Positions 43,039-53,950 of a DNA stretch of 64,000 nt are shown piece by piece (the stretch's first letter is position 1; the number at the start of each line of letters is the position of its first letter). A model generated the notes under the pieces. It did not search any database and was not told the origin of the DNA. It was given only the letters and a program-made list of their open reading frames with translations. The stretch is from NCBI RefSeq assembly GCF_000350225.1, contig NW_005179122.1, positions 62,001 to 126,000 of the forward strand, in the 5' to 3' direction. The position numbers were made by a program, and so were the translations under genes. Source of the stretch: Chondrus crispus (Eukaryota; Rhodophyta; Florideophyceae; Gigartinales; Gigartinaceae).

Positions 43039-43317
43039 GGTATTATGAGGGCAAAGAGAGGGTGAATATGGGGCGTTTCAGTACCCTTGCACTCTACTCG
43101 AGCTCTAATCTAAATACGTAAACTTTGATTTATTCCGACAAAAAGTGTCCGGTAGAGTCCCGAAGTCAAGTTTTGTTCTTCTTTTTACACTGTAATTGTA
43201 ACCTAAAATACAATAAAACTACAGAACCTCACGCACATTTTCCATTCTCTTGTCACCCACCTATGATTCTACTAGGGTTAATTATATCCTTTATTGCTGA
43301 CTCTATCACTACCCTTC

Positions 43318-43993
43318 TGTAGCATAAACACCCCCAGCGATAGGGGTGTATGCGCAGTTCGGCCGAGACCCTTCTCCATCGAGAAGACAGGGGTGAAGCA
43401 GGACACCAGCTCACGACACCGGGCAGCGGGCCCGGGTAGCGTGGTAGAGCGGGAACGGGGAGGACGCCGGTACGCGCGAGCGGTTCGACGCCTCGACGCC
43501 CCGGCGCGGTACTGGGTAACGATCCAGTACCGACGGGCGGAGGCGGAGCCGGCTCGTGGGTGTACCGCACGCGTCCTCAACCCGCGCTCGGTGCCGCTCT
43601 AAGGTAGTTAGCGAGCGCTACCTTAGAATAAGCGGGAAGTCGGACCTTGACGGTCGGTGAGTGACAAGTCCGTGCTTGTCCACCTCCACCGCCGCCGGTC
43701 CGCTCCATATTTAATATACAATCTCTAACACTACAGTACCGAAGTACTGTAGTGGACTACTGTAATACCGATCGGACCGTACTGTAATACGGTCAGCCAT
43801 CGTGGCTGACAGTACACGTGTCCGCACGCTTCCGTCCCGCGCGATACACATGTACACATGTACACGTGTGCGCCTGTACCCGAGGGGTACACGTGGCCAC
43901 GCGCGGTAGTACTGTAGAGCATCGGGCTCTACAGTATTAGATCCCGTTGTTGATCTAATCTAACAAAAAGCCCCAGGGGGGGGTTATACTACA
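43318..43993 (-). repeat. Solo LTR of family A, reverse orientation (676 bp)
   Basis: On the minus strand it begins TGTAGTATAACCCC and ends GTGTTTATGCTACA. It is flanked by a perfect 5-bp duplication CCTTC (43313-43317 and 43994-43998). The core promoter ATTAAATATGGAGCGGACC and the GC-rich second half align by eye to 7269-7861. CACGTG and GTGTAC motifs cluster around 43810-43905. Confidence 0.92.
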
Positions 43994-43998
43994 CCTTC

Positions 43999-44121
43999 TA
44001 CCGCGCAAGCTGCGCCCGGATCCCGGTTCCGGTTACCCACTGGGTGGTCTCTCGAATTCCCTTACGCATACGAACGCGCGTCGCTCTGCCTACGGTCCCC
44101 ACACGTGGCTGAAGTGCACGA
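43999..44121 (+). repeat. LTR-C-like 3' fragment
   Basis: It resembles the last ~120 bp of LTR-C: GCGCCCGG, GGGTGGTCTCTCGA, GAACGCGCG, a CTCTGCC stretch and the end AAGTGCACGACA. The A-family solo LTR seems to have inserted into it, so this is the older layer. Confidence 0.5.
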
Positions 44122-44750
44122 CACAGAGTACGCATCTGTGATAGAGGGAAGAGGGGCACCTTTAGATAACTCCGAAGGGTTTATAGGCTGCACAAGAGTG
44201 CATATTTGTAGACCAGGGGGCCCCTCAAGTAATCAGAGAAGCGTCCATTTGGGTCATAAACGCTTTCACTGCCTTTTATATCAAACTATCACGACCCCGA
44301 TGGCCTTGTCTTCAATTTATTTGGCCCCGTTGAGGGTCGCAGCCACGACATGACCCTCTACAGAATGAGTAACATGGATAACTTTCCGTTGTCTAGTCTT
44401 GATATAGGCGGAAACTCGTATTGCATATAGTATATGCATCCCCGTATTACGGAGATGCGGCAAACGCTTTACGGCCATGGATGCAAGTAGGGTTCCTAAA
44501 TGTTACTGCTACAGAGGAGCAACAAGGGCATAACGCTTGAAAGAGTTCGGAAAGAGAGGCCGGCGAGTGGAACTACAAGGAATTAAGTTGTTCTTTACAT
44601 CGCAGGATATGAAATGAAAACTCAAGTGCCGGGAGACTCCAATAGCTCTACTCTACATATCGTGTACTCTCCTGATGAACTTCAAGACATCTCTCGGCCA
44701 CCAGGGACAAGTCGTGTCGTATTTTCAATGCAAAGCGCCGTCGTTAGAAA
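44122..44750. other. Spacer without a supported gene
   Basis: I see no motif-bearing frame and no repeat. Confidence 0.4.
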
Positions 44751-45369
44751 TGTGGCATAATTGCCGACGACTACTGTATATATTAGATTAGATCTAACGC
44801 TGTAAGGTACGAACCGTACAGCGTGCGCGCGCGCATATCTTACAGCGCGCGAGCCAGCCTACGTGTACGACACGTGTGCGGTCAGCCCGATGGTTGACAG
44901 TATTACAGTGCGGGACGACCCGCGCTGTACAGTAGTACGGTACTGCACTATGGTATGAAAATTCCGACTTGTATATTAAATAGGAAGACGGGCGCCGGCG
45001 GGAGAGGACCAAGGCAGCTTGGTCACGATCCACGACCGCCGAGCAATCCTCCAGTTTACTCTAATTAGGCGACACCTTCGCGCTCGCCTTTTAGTTCGGA
45101 ACCGGCACGGGTCGGGATGCGCGACACGCGAGCGAGCCGGGATCCGCCTCCGCCCGTCAGCGCTGGTACGCCACACAGCGCTGCTCCGGGGCGTCGAGGC
45201 GTCCATCCGCTCGCCCGTGCGCGCGACCTACTCCGACCCGCTCTACCACCCTGCTGCCGGGCCCGTGCCCGGTTCCGTGAGCAAGAGGAGTCCCCCGTCT
45301 TTCGCAGATCCAGGGTCACCGTCGGACTGCTAGCTACACCCCTCCGCCGCTGAGGGTGTTTGTGCTACA
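44751..45369 (+). repeat. Solo LTR of family A, forward orientation (619 bp)
   Basis: It begins TGTGGCATAATT and ends GTGTTTGTGCTACA. The flanking 5 bp are AGAAA and AGAAC, a duplication with one change. The core TGTATATTAAATAGG and the GC-rich second half match the other A-family LTRs. Confidence 0.8.
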
Positions 45370-46022
45370 AGAACGTTACTTGAATGGAAGCAATCCAACC
45401 TCTCCGACGGAAAATTAAAAGGACGGATGCGGGAGAGGGGGACGCGGGAAAGCGCAACCGGAACAAGAGCGAGAAGGCGCGACCGGGAGCGAGTCGTGAC
45501 TCTACAAGGCCCTCCGCGCGGAACAGGGTTTGGGGGGAGCCCCAGCCGTTTGCGAGAACTCGTTTCAGCGGCTTCTGGTGTCTTTCTGCAACGGATCCGA
45601 CAGTGAAAGGGGGATTGGGACGTTTAATTAAGTTTTCTTGCCATTGAGCCCAGAACCCCAATTAGCTCTTTTCGTTCTTCGAGGGCAAGGCGGTGGCCTT
45701 CTCTGCCGGACTCGCGCTATTGTAATTCTGCAGCCAAACGCTTCTCACCAATGCCGTGCGACGTTCGTCAACTGCGACGCGTCTGCTTTCGAGGTTCTCA
45801 GACCATTCTTGGTGTGCTGCATCCCGAGCATCTGGCTCCTTCTCCATATCCGTTCGGTCTTTCTAGATCCGCTGGTATCTTCGAATACCTTGCTGCCTTT
45901 CATGTCCTTCTGCAGCATTTCCATTTCCTTGTCAGAACTGGCATCTCGTTCCCTATAGTCAGGCGAGTGCGATTTACTTCTCCTTCTATCCCGCTTAACG
46001 GCTGAAATTCTCATTACGGCAC
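45370..46022. other. Gene fragments split by LTR insertions
   Basis: A plus frame at 45384-45647 (87 codons) is very basic at its start. A minus frame at 45745-46014 (SSDKEMEMLQKDMKG) is charged and coiled-coil-like and probably continues on the far side of LTR-D at 46776. Neither has a known domain. The block lies between two LTRs and is likely the remains of one disrupted locus. Confidence 0.3.
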
Positions 46023-46775
46023 TGTAGTGGAGTGACCCTGCCTATTGTTCGCCTGGTCGCCGCCGTCGCGGGTCCACGCTCCCCGCCTTTTGACACGTCT
46101 GTCACACGTGTACTGTGCGCGCGCACTTTGGATGATACTATACGTGTACAATACGTGTACCCCACGTGTACACACGTATACACACGTGTAGGATGCGCGT
46201 ATGACACGTATATCATACGTGTACGACACGTGTATGACACTTATACGCACGTGGTGCCCACAAGTTTCTACGCTAATTAGGGTCTAATGCGAAGTGGCGA
46301 TTTTAACGGCAATAATTAATTAATAATTACCCATTTAATAATCGACGCTGACGACGGCGCTCGGCCTAAATAAGTGGGATGTCCGAGGCCGGTACAGTAA
46401 AGAGGCATGAGGTGATCGGACACCATCTCTGGTAGGATCCTCTACGGTTCCTATCTAGATGGGTAAGTCTAGTATCTGCACCTTTCGTTGTCATCCTTTT
46501 TCCTGCCTTTCTTTAATTGTTGGCCTCCTATATACGTTTCTACGGTGCCTTTCTTTTTCGTTCTTTTTTTATCTTCCTTGTTCTAGTTTACTCCTTCTAG
46601 CGCATTCTCGTTGAAGCGCACCCCTTCGCGGACACTGCGTCTCTACCCGCGACTCGCGCGACCCCTCTGAGCTTCCCTAACAGAGGGTTTTGATCACACT
46701 GGTAGTGATTGGACATACGGATTTCTGTACAGCGACATTTATGCCCTTGTGGGCCAGTGAGTCCACTGCACTTCA
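46023..46775 (+). repeat. Candidate LTR-D (about 753 bp)
   Basis: The start TGTAGTGGAGTG and end CACTGCACTTCA are imperfect inverted repeats (10 of 12). Flanks GGCAC and GGCAA differ at one base. A TATA-like CCTAAATAAG lies at about 46365, and T-rich runs follow as in the other LTRs. Between 46096 and 46256 it contains a dense series of ACGTGTAC and ACACGTGT motifs. The 3' border is the least certain part. Confidence 0.5.
46096..46256. promoter_or_regulatory. Cluster of CACGTGT/CGTGTAC motifs
   Basis: About a dozen overlapping copies of ACGTGTA or its reverse complement lie in 160 bp upstream of the TATA-like sequence of LTR-D. They contain E/G-box cores (CACGTG), so they may be an activator-binding array. 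Confidence 0.55.
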
Positions 46776-47727
46776 GGCAACGGCTCCTAAAATTTGCTCT
46801 TCTCTGGCTGTCTTGTGTTCCCTCTTTTAACGCTCTTGCTCAAGTAACTACTCCTTAGGGCCAGACGCTTCCGCACGTCCAGACGTTGTGCTCGTCAGAG
46901 CATTTGCAGCCTTCCTATCAGCAATTAGTTACCTAAATCAATCCGAAAGCGTATTTTTGGAACGAATGGTTGAGCTAATGCTTGCTTTATACTCTGCAGT
47001 GGCCAGGAAGGCTGAATGCGCCTTCTCAAAATATGCTTGGCTATTGTCCTAAGGGGCCACATGTGCACCCACAAGTATTGTCGCCCTCAGAAGAGCGATG
47101 TCGAGATGTGCAGTAAACCTAAACCGCTTTGTGACCTACTCGTTACTAAGGGCAGGGCTCGGGTGGGGGGCACATATGGCTGAGGAGCGCCGAACGGGTG
47201 AGCGCGGTGTTGGTGATGGAGATTGGATGACAGGTGAGGAGAGGATGACGTGAGATGAGGATGGCGGGGATGGTGGGTGCGGGGTTGTTTCGGGCCGGCT
47301 TGGAATGGGGGGAGAGGGGACATTCGGTGAACGTTGCTCCGGGGAAGGTGCGGACGGCAACATTTTTCATTTGAAGGCGGACGGGAGGCAACGGCAGTAC
47401 TGTGGATAGTGTTCTGGAACAAGACGGGCAGGTAGATGTCAGGCGGATGAGGCTTTCTTCTGTGGGCATGATGGGTCTTGCGGGTCAATGGGTTTGCTAG
47501 ATGTAGTTTTTGACTGGGGAACGAAAGGTGGACACGAGGTGTAAGGTACCCTTCGATACGGCGTCCTTTTGAAATTCGCTATTCTAATTGATATTGCGGC
47601 TTGTGACAAAGGGGCTGCAGCCCATAGACATGTCTATGAGTCAACAAATGTTGGAAATTGGAAATTTGGAGAAAGGTCCTCCCACTATTTGCGCTCCACT
47701 TGTCTTTCCAACTTCCTACGTTTTTTT
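46776..47727. other. Spacer without a supported gene
   Basis: There are minus frames around 47087-47488 rich in Pro and Ser, with no motif. Confidence 0.4.
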
Positions 47728-47758
47728 CTGTCGGGGAAATTCTAGATTTCCCCGACAG
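47728..47758. repeat. Perfect 12-bp inverted repeat with 7-base loop
   Basis: CTGTCGGGGAAA (47728-47739), loop TTCTAGA, and the exact return arm to 47758. A run of seven T precedes it, so on the minus strand it has a hairpin-then-A layout. Confidence 0.85.
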
Positions 47759-47819
47759 GCCAGGAAGCGGTAAATTGCAACTGCTGTACACTCCAGCTGC
47801 GCTTGCTCATGTGTCTGCT

Positions 47820-47985
47820 GCCCTCCCTCTCGCCTGCCCCCCCTCTCCCCCGGCTTCCCTCCCTCTCCCTCGGCTGCCCCCTCTCCCCCGGCTGCCCTCT
47901 CTCCCTCGGCTGCCCTCCCTCTTCCTCGGCTGCCCTCCCTCTTCTTCGGCTGCCCTCCCTCTCCCTCGGTTTCCCCACCCCTCAC
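47820..47985. repeat. Pyrimidine-rich minisatellite
   Basis: About seven copies of CGGCTGCCCTCCCTCTCCCT-like units of 18-21 bp. The strand asymmetry (C and T on plus) is strong. The minus translation is Arg/Gly/Glu-rich and probably meaningless. No gene is supported from here to 48387. Confidence 0.8.
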
Positions 47986-48387
47986 TGCCACAGATTATTG
48001 AGTTGCCTTTTCGCCTTGCACTCCTGTCTTCCTCGCGCCGTTGTTTGGCCTGCACAGATAGCATCAAACCCCTGTTTCATACGCTCATTTGGCAAGGCCT
48101 TGGTCTCGCATCAACAATATTAACTTCGCTGCCTTCTATCCCGGCTTTGCAGAAAGCCATTCACCCTTGCTCCTGCGTCGCACTCCTGCTAGGCACCCCT
48201 GTCAACTCCACCTGCGCTCTACCGCCCTTGTCTGGAATCGTCGCGCCCTCGTGCCCATCCGGTTCTCCCTTTTATCTTTGTTCTCCCTTCTTTTTGTACT
48301 TCTTGCGGCCAAAGTGCTACGCTTTTTGACGATCTACTATCTCGTATCGCACTGTGCACTGTACTAGCGGTATTACACCGACAAAAC

Positions 48388-49943
48388 ATGGATTCAAATG
48401 GCAATCAGGGCAATGCATTTAATGACAGAACTCCAAACGTGCTTGCTTCCGGCTCTTCGCCGTTGGGATATAGGGATATACCGAATACTGTGGAAAAGTC
48501 GAACATGTATTCAAGCCGTGACTGTGGCATGCAGGCAAGGGCGACGGCATCTGATGCCAACAGGTCCGCCGCTGACGGAGAAAGAGAGAATACGGAAACT
48601 TTTCGTTCTCCTTCTCCCACCAGTCTGCAAATGCCTACTATCCCACAGGAACATGAAAGGGCTAACACAGATGCCGCCCCGCCTTCTACAACCGTTTTGA
48701 ACGCCACGAATGCTCGCGGAATCGTTCCGCGTTGTTTTGCGCAAGCCAAAGAAATCCTTCGCTTCGGGTTTGTAGACAATAGCACTGGTAAGGCAATTTT
48801 GAAGGCTCTAAAGATAACCGGTGCGCAAAATGCGAAGGTTAGCACAAAGCTGAAGATTATTGCCATGAAAATGACACAGAGGAAATTCTCCTTGCAGGAC
48901 GCTATTGCCTTTTTGGACCGTGAGGAGGAGGACGCGATTGAGCCTGACCTAGAACGCGATCCTCATTTTTACAGAGCCTCTTACCATCTGCGGTTAAGAT
49001 TCAGAAAGATCGGACCGGCGGAGATATCATTCGCTGGATTCGAGGGGATGCACCAGTATTTGATGGAGACGAGATTAAGGTCAATGAGCCTGCAACAGAT
49101 CGCACAGTCAACACGCCGTCTCGTGAACCCGACTTTGAGGCCTCTGAGTACTGCAGGTTGCTGCACACACTGGGGGATGCTAGAATGACCTCTACACGCT
49201 CTCAATTAATGGAACCTAAAACTCGTGACGAACTTGATCGAGAACTCGTTGATCCTTGGACGGACGCAATTGCGCCATTATTCAATGACGTCCTATTTAG
49301 GCCTCATCCCATCTCCAGTCTGGCAGGCGGTGTTACGCGTGCCGATATCGCCAGTATTGATCCATCAAACAGAGTGCATGAAAGACCTGCTGATGTTCTG
49401 AAAAGAAAATTCGGAGAGTTCAAATCCATGTACGGGACATCGCTAGCAAAATATGAATCATCAGGCCAGGGTGATCCTGACAGTTTTGTCCATTTTTCAA
49501 ACGCAAAATCCTACATCATGTACGCGTTCTGCTTTTTGAAAGTGAACCCTCTGTTACAACCTTTAGCTACGAGGACTCTCGCCGGTGACGTGCAACGAGA
49601 AGAGGGGGTCGGAGGGGGAGTTGCACCAAACGGTGAAATTGGGTATGGGTCTGCGCGAAAAAGGAAAAGGGAGAAGCAAGAGACAAGTATTGTGGGAATG
49701 GAAAGTTTGTCGTCCGTATTTCGTGCATTCTCTGATGAAGTGGCGCGGGCAACTGAGGAAGCCGAAAGGAATAAAGTGGTGCATGAAGCGGCAGATGCAA
49801 AGGCCCGTTCTACACAGTCACTCCTTGCTGCCATAAAACAAGCAAAGGATATGTCGTTGGCTGCTGCGACAAACGAGGAAAAGCTGATGTATCAGGATAT
49901 AGCAAGCAAGCTCATGGGTAACCTGCAAAAAAATATGCCATAG
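48388..49943 (+). pseudogene. Myb/SANT-like companion protein of a PIF/Harbinger element, frameshifted
   Basis: An ATG at 48388 opens a frame with a Ser/Thr-rich N-terminus and a helical part (about 110-190; CFAQAKEILRFGFVDNS, RKFSLQDAIAFLDREEED). Between 48945 and 48990 the sensible frame shifts to one that runs to the stop at 49941-49943. That second frame has VKIQKDRTGGDIIRWIRGD and LKRKFGEFKSMYGT with a following SSGQGDPDSF. This K-x-F-x-F-K pattern with a basic helix and SSG resembles Myb/SANT- or MADF-like DNA-binding proteins that accompany Harbinger transposases. A nuclear-signal-like RKRKREKQE lies near the end, before a Lys/Ala-rich helix. It converges with the transposase. A host gene is possible. 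Confidence 0.5.
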
Positions 49944-50011
49944 ATAGTAGGCGAAGTTGGGTTTCGTTCACGCAACAAATTGAGATAGATACAACCGGTC
50001 AATACCTACAA

Positions 50012-51298
50012 CTAGCGCCTTTGTCGTGATCGCATAAATCCTAGTAAATGAAGTCTTTCTGCAATTTTGTCCCGGAGCATAGAATTCTCCCTTCCTCGCT
50101 GTCTATATCTCTGAGCAGTTTGTTCAGTGTGCAGTAAACTTTGAATGTGAATGATGGGGGATCCATCCACGTTATTTTCCTCAGCAACCGGTATGGAACG
50201 AAAGTCCCTTTCATCGGAATTATCGATGATGAAGTTGTGGAGTTTGCAAGCCACAATTATGATCAAAGTATCGCTTGAAAGGTCATAACGCAATGCTAAC
50301 CAAAAACTTCCAAACCGGCAGATCAAAATCCCAAATGTCTGTTCCACAATCATGCCACAAGAAGAAAGATAAAAGTTAAATGTATCTTTCATAACCGATA
50401 AACCATATCCACTGTACGGCGTCACAATATGTTGACTGTTTGAATAAGCATCATCTGCTGCAACAGTGGCCCACTCCTGCAGCACTGTACCTCCCAGAGG
50501 ATCATACAATTTTGTAGCCTGCAGAGCAGTCGAATCGTGACTACCACCAGCGTGTCTTGTAGAAACAAAGTAAAACTTGTAGTCAGCGCGAACTGCAGCT
50601 TGGAAACAAAGCGAGTAAAAGCCCTACCGATTGAAATACTTCATTGCGTATGGTGTGCTTCCTGATCGAGACCTCATTATTTTTATAGAAATGCCATCTA
50701 ATGCCGCAATGATACCCCGAATCAGACTGTTCCTGCTTTGCTGAAAACGTAAAGTGATTTGTTGGCATTCTTCCTCACCTTGTGGAAATCACAGTTTCGG
50801 TCGAGATTTGTTTAAAGCCGATAAAGTTTGCCGAAAAGTCGCATATGTCGTCGATCGTCCAATACCGTAAGGCCAGCCTACATCCAGATAGCTTGCACCA
50901 GCAAGAATGCGCAAAGTCACGCAAATTTTGACTTCTGTCGACACAATTGCAGCATAAATTGAAGATCTGTGCATTAGGGACTGTAGATACGGCTTAGTAA
51001 GGCGAACCAGGGTTTCAAACTGCGTTTAACGTATCCTGTAAAGTCTTGGAAAAAGCTCATGGCCGATAGTTGCGAAGTGCTTGTAAACATCAAACGTTAT
51101 TCTCGATATAACCTTCCGACCTCGCCTCAAGTCATGGTTTCTGCTGCCCATCGCATCAAAGGAAGTGAGAAAAAGCAAGGGAAACATGGCAAGTGCTTGA
51201 TGTTGTCTTTGCAGTCGGCGTTTCATGAAAAGAGCCAAACGATGCATACCGCAAGATACATGGCGGTGATGCTGCAAAAATGATACTCGTCTGTGCAC
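50012..51298 (-). pseudogene. PIF/Harbinger transposase (DDE_Tnp_4 type), three in-frame stops
   Basis: A single minus frame of about 429 codons is broken by TAA (51026-51028), TGA (50789-50791) and TAG (50624-50626), with no frame change. N-terminal helices (FDVYKHFATIGHELFPRLY) precede a helix-turn-helix-like part (VTLRILAGASYLDVGWPYGI). The three acidic catalytic residues are visible: Asp in IIAALDGISI, Asp in HAGGSHDSTAL, and Glu in CGMIVEQTFGIL, followed by CKLHNFIIDN. After the first Asp the family's N-R-K-G-F-Y-S pattern is present, with TAG in place of Lys. No terminal repeats are certain. The start is unclear, because no ATG lies near 51298. Confidence 0.8.
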
Positions 51299-51747
51299 TA
51301 TATTTTCCGTTCGGTAGTAATAGTAGAATCTCGAGACGAAGAGAGAGGACTATATGACCGATATCTGACATCAAAAGGATTGTCGCTCAGAATGACGTCA
51401 GGTTGATATTCGCAAGTGTTGATAACTGCAAATCTTGAAGTAGGAAACCTGCAGCGAGTTTCTGGAAAAATGCTGATTTCATAGACAGCTTTAGTGGTTG
51501 GAAAGTTGGAAAAGTGGTATGACAAATAGCTTTCTGATTTCAAAACCTCCCCTTGTTTTTAGGTCATAGACAGCCCCTAAGCAACGCAAGACGGTTTTCG
51601 TCGCTATAGAGAACAGCTGTTCTGCCACCTGTGCGAAATAGGGACTTTCTAGTCTCCATTTTGGCTTCAAAAAACTCCCAAATTTTAAATTTGTTTTGGG
51701 TTTGCCATCTCGGTTCCGTTCAACTTTGGAGATACTCTACTCTACAG

Positions 51748-52050
51748 TACACCCGGTAACAGGATTTAGTCTGGGGGAAGAATAGCGGAGAAAATTGCTT
51801 AGTACGAAATTAGAATGGCCTACATTAATACTGTATCAGTTCGACATGGATTAACTTTATTTAAAGACAGGGCGGTGTCTCACAGTACCAGTTCGGTGAC
51901 TTTTGCCGAAATATGTGCCAATCCATTTTCCACGGAGTGTATATAGTGGGGTACCCAAATTAGAGTAGGGCACGCTAATTTATGTTCCAAGGTGCCGAAA
52001 ATAGGCCTGTCAATTAGTCTAGCCCATACTAAATCCTGTTATCGGTGTAG
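51748..52050. mobile_element. Small inverted-repeat element (MITE-like, about 300 bp)
   Basis: The inverted ends are GGTAACAGGATTTAGTCTGG (within 51753-51775) and CCATACTAAATCCTGTTATC (within 52023-52045), 21 of 23 bases matching. The match extends outward with one indel. The interior has no gene. The size and AT-rich interior fit a MITE, and the neighbouring Harbinger pseudogene is a possible source, though I cannot match their ends. Confidence 0.6.
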
Positions 52051-52435
52051 TCGACAAATCAGGCGTCGATCCGTGTTTTGATGTTAGATTTCGGATTGGG
52101 CCCTGTTCTTTGGGAATCCAAATCGGCCTTTTTTTGGACCCAGTTTTTGGTAAGTCCAATCCAAATTACAATCATTGAATCATAAACCACTATTGCTGGG
52201 GTGTAGATTTTCCATTCTTCTTCCATTTCTTTGATTACACCCAAAAAAATCCACACTGCTGAGCATGCTCTAAGCTCGCAAATGTTAGTTTATGTTAACA
52301 TCGTTTACTGTTAGCAAGCTGCAAGAAGCATGTACAGGCGGAATCGGATCAAGGCACGAAACAAAGGGCTTTGTGACGAAGAACCAGTGAGGCCACGAAT
52401 TCCTCGGTGGTGATTGACGTCACGTTTAAGACGCA

Positions 52436-53890
52436 TCAACCAATCTTCGTATCGTGCAAACCATTTTCAAGCTGTGTGACGGTGTTATCGTTTGCTCTTT
52501 CTGCCTGCTCGTCGCTGCTGTCGCAAGACTCTGGGGTTTTGTTCTGATAAGTATGGGCGACTTCCAAAGGAAACAATTGTTCCTCAGCACCATACGCACG
52601 GGTGGTGAGCCTGAAGACCGTGTGTAGCGGAATGTCAATGTATGGGCATTCTTCCTGCGATTTGCCCATGAAGTACGCATAGATGGCGCGAATGACTGCG
52701 TTGTGTGCGACAATCAAGACTGGCCCACGCTGGCGCTCCACTTCTAATATGACAGGCTCGAGACGTGTGATGACGTCCACATAACTTTCGCCGCCGGGGT
52801 ATCTGTACTTGAGCTTGTCATGCTTGCGGGCGCGGGCGACTTGCGGGAGTTTATCTGCGACGGATTCATACGTCATGCCTTCGCAAATTCCAGCATCTAT
52901 CTCGTTCAAAGCGCGCCATCGGACGTTCATGGTAGGAATGTGTTCGACGGTTTGTCGAGTACGCTGAAGCTGACTTGTCCAGACCAACGGTAGTTCTTTT
53001 CCCTTCTTGGTGAACTCGGCGTCGATGAATTTGGAAAGGCATTGGGCATAAGCACGGCCGCGATCAGTGAGCTTGGGGTCACCGCCCAGCTGGCCGGTGA
53101 CGTTCCACTCAGACTCTCCGTGGCGTGACAGATAGATGCTGCGAGCCATGATGTGGCTATTGAGCAGAAAGCTGACGATCTTACCCTGGGCAAAACCCTG
53201 AATGTCGTTTAGGATCATTTGCCTGCCAACATTGACGATTTTGATGTAGGAAGTGTTCTCCGAGTCTTCAACGGTCTCGCTAGAATTGTTGTAGAGCTCT
53301 ATTCGCTTTTTAAAATCGGAGACGGCCTCCTCCGGGTCCGCGTGGCGATAATCCGGGGAACGAAGCTTTGTCTCTATAATATTCTTTTCGACGATATTGG
53401 GGTCTGTGCAGAGGCTTTCCAAAAACAGGACGCGAACGCCAACGTTTTCCAAGCGTGTTTTCACCATGCTGCGGCGGATCTTGGTGGAATTGGTGGCGTC
53501 ATATATACCGACGAGGCCGCCGTTACTGAACCACTCGACCATGTCATTCATGCACTCGACGGCGAGCTCCATGCGTGCGCGGACGCCTTGCTGATTCTCA
53601 GGGTCGAAGAAGTCTGCGGGTTGATTGCCGCCGAGCATCATGCGACGGTAATTGCCGACGTTGAAAACGGCGGTCTTGAAGCCGAGCCAGTTGAGGTAGC
53701 GCTGGAGGCACTGGGCAATGTGGGTCTTTCCCCTGGCCGGGAGGCCGACCATGACGATGCAGAGCTTCTTCGTGTTGAAAGTGGGCTGCTGCGCGCGCAT
53801 CTGGGTGGGGTGATGCGGGGAGTGGCTGGCGTGATCGGGCGGATGCGGATGGTCCACGGCGTCCACGAGTGGGGAGAAGGCTGTGGGCAT
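52436..53890 (-). CDS. PFKFB: 6-phosphofructo-2-kinase/fructose-2,6-bisphosphatase
   Basis: The 484-residue protein makes and breaks fructose-2,6-bisphosphate, a cytosolic regulator of glycolysis and gluconeogenesis. The kinase half (about 40-245) has the P-loop VGLPARGKT and the family stretches FNVGNYRR, FFDPEN and IYDATNST. The bisphosphatase half (about 250-450) is of the histidine phosphatase type. It has YLSRHGESEWN (phospho-accepting His), TSQLQRTRQT, LNEIDAGICEGMTYE and VAHNAVIRA, where many relatives have H-Q-A-V. The start ATG has a GCCGCC context on its strand. However, the frame is open up to a run of N 15 bases upstream, so a longer N-terminus is not excluded. It is intronless, unlike most animal and fungal homologues. 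Confidence 0.95.
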   Translation of the reverse strand: MPTAFSPLVDAVDHPHPPDHASHSPHHPTQMRAQQPTFNTKKLCIVMVGLPARGKTHIAQCLQRYLNWLGFKTAVFNVGNYRRMMLGGNQPADFFDPENQQGVRARMELAVECMNDMVEWFSNGGLVGIYDATNSTKIRRSMVKTRLENVGVRVLFLESLCTDPNIVEKNIIETKLRSPDYRHADPEEAVSDFKKRIELYNNSSETVEDSENTSYIKIVNVGRQMILNDIQGFAQGKIVSFLLNSHIMARSIYLSRHGESEWNVTGQLGGDPKLTDRGRAYAQCLSKFIDAEFTKKGKELPLVWTSQLQRTRQTVEHIPTMNVRWRALNEIDAGICEGMTYESVADKLPQVARARKHDKLKYRYPGGESYVDVITRLEPVILEVERQRGPVLIVAHNAVIRAIYAYFMGKSQEECPYIDIPLHTVFRLTTRAYGAEEQLFPLEVAHTYQNKTPESCDSSDEQAERANDNTVTQLENGLHDTKIG

Positions 53891-53905
53891 GGCGGCTAAG
53901 GCCGA

Positions 53906-53950
53906 NNNNNNNNNNNNNNNNNNNNNNNNNNNNNNNNNNNNNNNNNNNNN
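53906..53950. other. Assembly gap (45 N)
   Basis: The run of N lies just upstream of the kinase gene and may hide its promoter or extra coding sequence. Confidence 0.99.

Noticed and set aside
46023..46715. Alternative 3' ends of LTR-D at GATCACA or GATTGGACA
   Set aside because: Their ends pair poorly with the 5' terminus. The end at 46775 gives a better inverted match and near-matching flanks.
47716..48067. Arg/Gly/Glu-rich minus frames
   Set aside because: They are translations of the pyrimidine-rich minisatellite in several frames.
53219..53899. 226-codon plus frame opposite the kinase gene
   Set aside because: It is a shadow of the well-supported minus-strand enzyme.
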